Of a DNA stretch of 64,000 bases, positions 62,811 through 64,000 are shown piece after piece (within the stretch, counting starts at the first letter, position 1; each line of letters opens with the position of its first letter). The translations under genes were made by a program, and so were the position numbers. This DNA comes from Roseovarius spongiae (GTDB lineage Bacteria > Pseudomonadota > Alphaproteobacteria > Rhodobacterales > Rhodobacteraceae): contig NZ_RAPE01000001.1 of assembly GCF_003651245.1 (NCBI RefSeq), forward strand, positions 1,364,001 through 1,428,000. The letters run 5' to 3'. The notes beneath the pieces were generated by a model. That model was given only the letters and a program-made list of their open reading frames with translations, was not told the DNA's origin and did no database searches.

Positions 62811-63704
62811 TCAGTTGGTGACGGGATAGGCGTCCGTGAAACCGACGCCCTTGATCTTCTTCAGCAGCGCGGCGCGTTCGGACTTGTTGGCGGCGGGGCC
62901 GACAAGGACGCGCCAGAACTTCTTGCCGCTCGATTCCTGGGCTTTCACGGTCGGAACCATGCCCGCCTGCCGCATGGCGGTGGCGGTGTTCTCGGCGTTC
63001 TGTTCGACGCTGAAGATGCCGATCTGGATGAACGGCTTGGTCAGCGAGGAGGCCTGCCTCGGCGCAGCCGGTTTTGGCGCGGGGGGCGGCGAAACGGCCT
63101 CGGCGGGCGCGGCCGCGCCGTCGCTCTTCTCGGCGGCGTCGATGGCGGCGGCGGCCCCTTTGATCGGGTCGAGCGCGCTTTCCTCGATCTCTTCGGAGGC
63201 GAGCGCCCCGGCGGCCGCGTCCGGCATGGCGGCGGGCGCGGGCGCGGCCTCGCGGCGCAGCGCGGTGACGTTCAGCTGCGCGGGCGCCCCCGCGAGCATC
63301 CCGAGCGCGGCGGCGGCGTCCGAGGACACCTGCAACGCCGGCCCCGGGTTCTCGCGCTCGCGCCTGAACAGCGCGCCGATGACGAACTTGGAGTTGGCGG
63401 TGTTGCGGATGATCACCCGCTCGGGTTCGTCCACGTCGGCATGCGCCACCCAGACGCCGCCCAGCGACGGCCGCCCGTCCCAGAGCCCCATGTCGGTCTT
63501 CTGGAAGACGTCCGGCGCCTCCACGTCGCGCTCGACCAGCCGGACCGAGGACGCATCGCCATCCACCGAACTTGTCGCGCCCGCCTCGGGTTTCGCCTTG
63601 AAGGGGTTCTGCACCTCGTCGCACCCGCCGAGAACCGCCAGCGCCAGCCCCGCGCCCAAAACGATGCGCCAGCTGGCCCCACCGCCTGTCTGAGAGAAAT
63701 CCAT
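62811..63704 (-). CDS. SPOR-domain lipoprotein
   Basis: About 297 residues. Lipobox LAVLGGC at about residue 27, an Ala/Pro-rich middle, and a C-terminal SPOR domain (KPFIQIGIFSVEQNAENTAT to FWRVLVGP) that binds denuded septal peptidoglycan. Probably a cell-division or cell-wall-associated lipoprotein working with the neighbouring carboxypeptidase. ATG 63704 has GGCAGGA just upstream. Confidence 0.88.
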   Translation of the reverse strand: MDFSQTGGGASWRIVLGAGLALAVLGGCDEVQNPFKAKPEAGATSSVDGDASSVRLVERDVEAPDVFQKTDMGLWDGRPSLGGVWVAHADVDEPERVIIRNTANSKFVIGALFRRERENPGPALQVSSDAAAALGMLAGAPAQLNVTALRREAAPAPAAMPDAAAGALASEEIEESALDPIKGAAAAIDAAEKSDGAAAPAEAVSPPPAPKPAAPRQASSLTKPFIQIGIFSVEQNAENTATAMRQAGMVPTVKAQESSGKKFWRVLVGPAANKSERAALLKKIKGVGFTDAYPVTN

Positions 63705-63912
63705 GTCCTGCCCCTTGCCTGTCTGCCCGCGCCTTGCGTGACGCGCCGCGCGGTCGCCGCCGAAACTCAAATCTGCCCCGCGATCATTGCCGCGCTGGCG
63801 CACATTAACCTCATGTCAGGCTCAAGAAAAGCATGCAGGCGCAGGGTCGGCGGATTTCTACGTGAAACCACGGCTTTCAGAATCGTCCGTCAGGTAGTAG
63901 GGACGTCCCGTC

Positions 63913-63999
63913 GGAGGAGTGGCAGAGTGGTCGAATGCACCGGTCTTGAAAACCGACGAGGGTGAAAGTCCTCCGTGGGTTCGAATCCCACCTCCTCCG
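63913..63999 (+). tRNA. tRNA-Ser (anticodon UGA)
   Basis: Acceptor GGAGGAG (63913-63919) pairs with CTCCTCC (63992-63998), discriminator G at 63999; the window ends at the first C of a probable CCA. Anticodon stem-loop CGGT CT TGA AA ACCG gives UGA, reading serine UCN codons. Long variable arm as in class II tRNAs. Confidence 0.94.
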
Positions 64000-64000
64000 C

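Noticed and set aside
1-64000. CRISPR arrays, rRNA genes or an intact prophage
   Set aside because: No regularly spaced direct repeats, no rRNA sequence and no phage structural genes were seen.

Overview
The window looks like a chromosomal segment of an alphaproteobacterium of the Rhodobacteraceae (roseobacter type); this is inferred from gene content and order rather than from a marker comparison. Supporting signs are high G+C, an irr/fabA/fabB/fabI neighbourhood, a 3-hydroxybutyrate dehydrogenase, NADP-type icd, and many periplasmic-binding-protein transporters. It holds about 60 protein genes, two tRNA-Ser genes, two decayed mobile-element genes, and several palindromic DNA elements.

Left part (1-13 kb) is accessory. 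It starts with the end-truncated gene of an amino-acid binding protein. Next come an acetoacetate-decarboxylase-family gene, an SDR gene and an XRE-cupin regulator, with an 18-bp perfect palindrome at the likely promoter. A decayed IS6 transposase and a decayed tyrosine recombinase follow, beside tRNA-Ser(GCU). The last block is a creatinine-use cluster: creatinase, a LysR regulator, creatininase and a complete polyamine-type ABC transporter.

The middle (13-42 kb) is mostly housekeeping: trkA-trkH, hfq-hflX, a penicillin-acylase-family hydrolase, a beta-hydroxyacid dehydrogenase, an MscS channel, icd, a DsbA-like protein and an acyl-CoA ligase. It continues with an entericidin-sized lipoprotein, a YejA-like binding protein, bdhA with a patatin, rpsB-tsf, aroQ with a LuxR-type regulator, matB, and a five-gene Liv-type ABC transporter. 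A candidate small RNA with promoter, 5' hairpin and terminator lies before bdhA.

At 41936-41963 there is a 28-bp sequence matching E. coli dif at 21 of 28 positions. KOPS-like octamers (GGGNAGGG) that I could find by eye point toward this site from both sides, with one exception. I therefore read the window as spanning a replication terminus.

Right part (42-64 kb): fabI, fabB and fabA on the minus strand are split by a restriction-modification pair (MT-A70 methyltransferase and BglII-like endonuclease) lying between fabA and fabB. Further on are irr, a quinone-reductase-like gene, an FKBP, and a dehalogenase / hydrolase / threonine dehydratase operon. Then come a DMT transporter, an alcohol dehydrogenase, a second potassium system (ktrAB-like), an enolase-superfamily enzyme and a PACE efflux protein. 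A long minus-strand operon follows (SPOR lipoprotein, D-Ala-D-Ala carboxypeptidase, tmk, holB, tatD, MBL hydrolase, AEC transporter), and the window ends in tRNA-Ser(UGA). Two copies of a two-hairpin repeat, at 22.2 kb and 46.8 kb, show compensatory changes in both stems.
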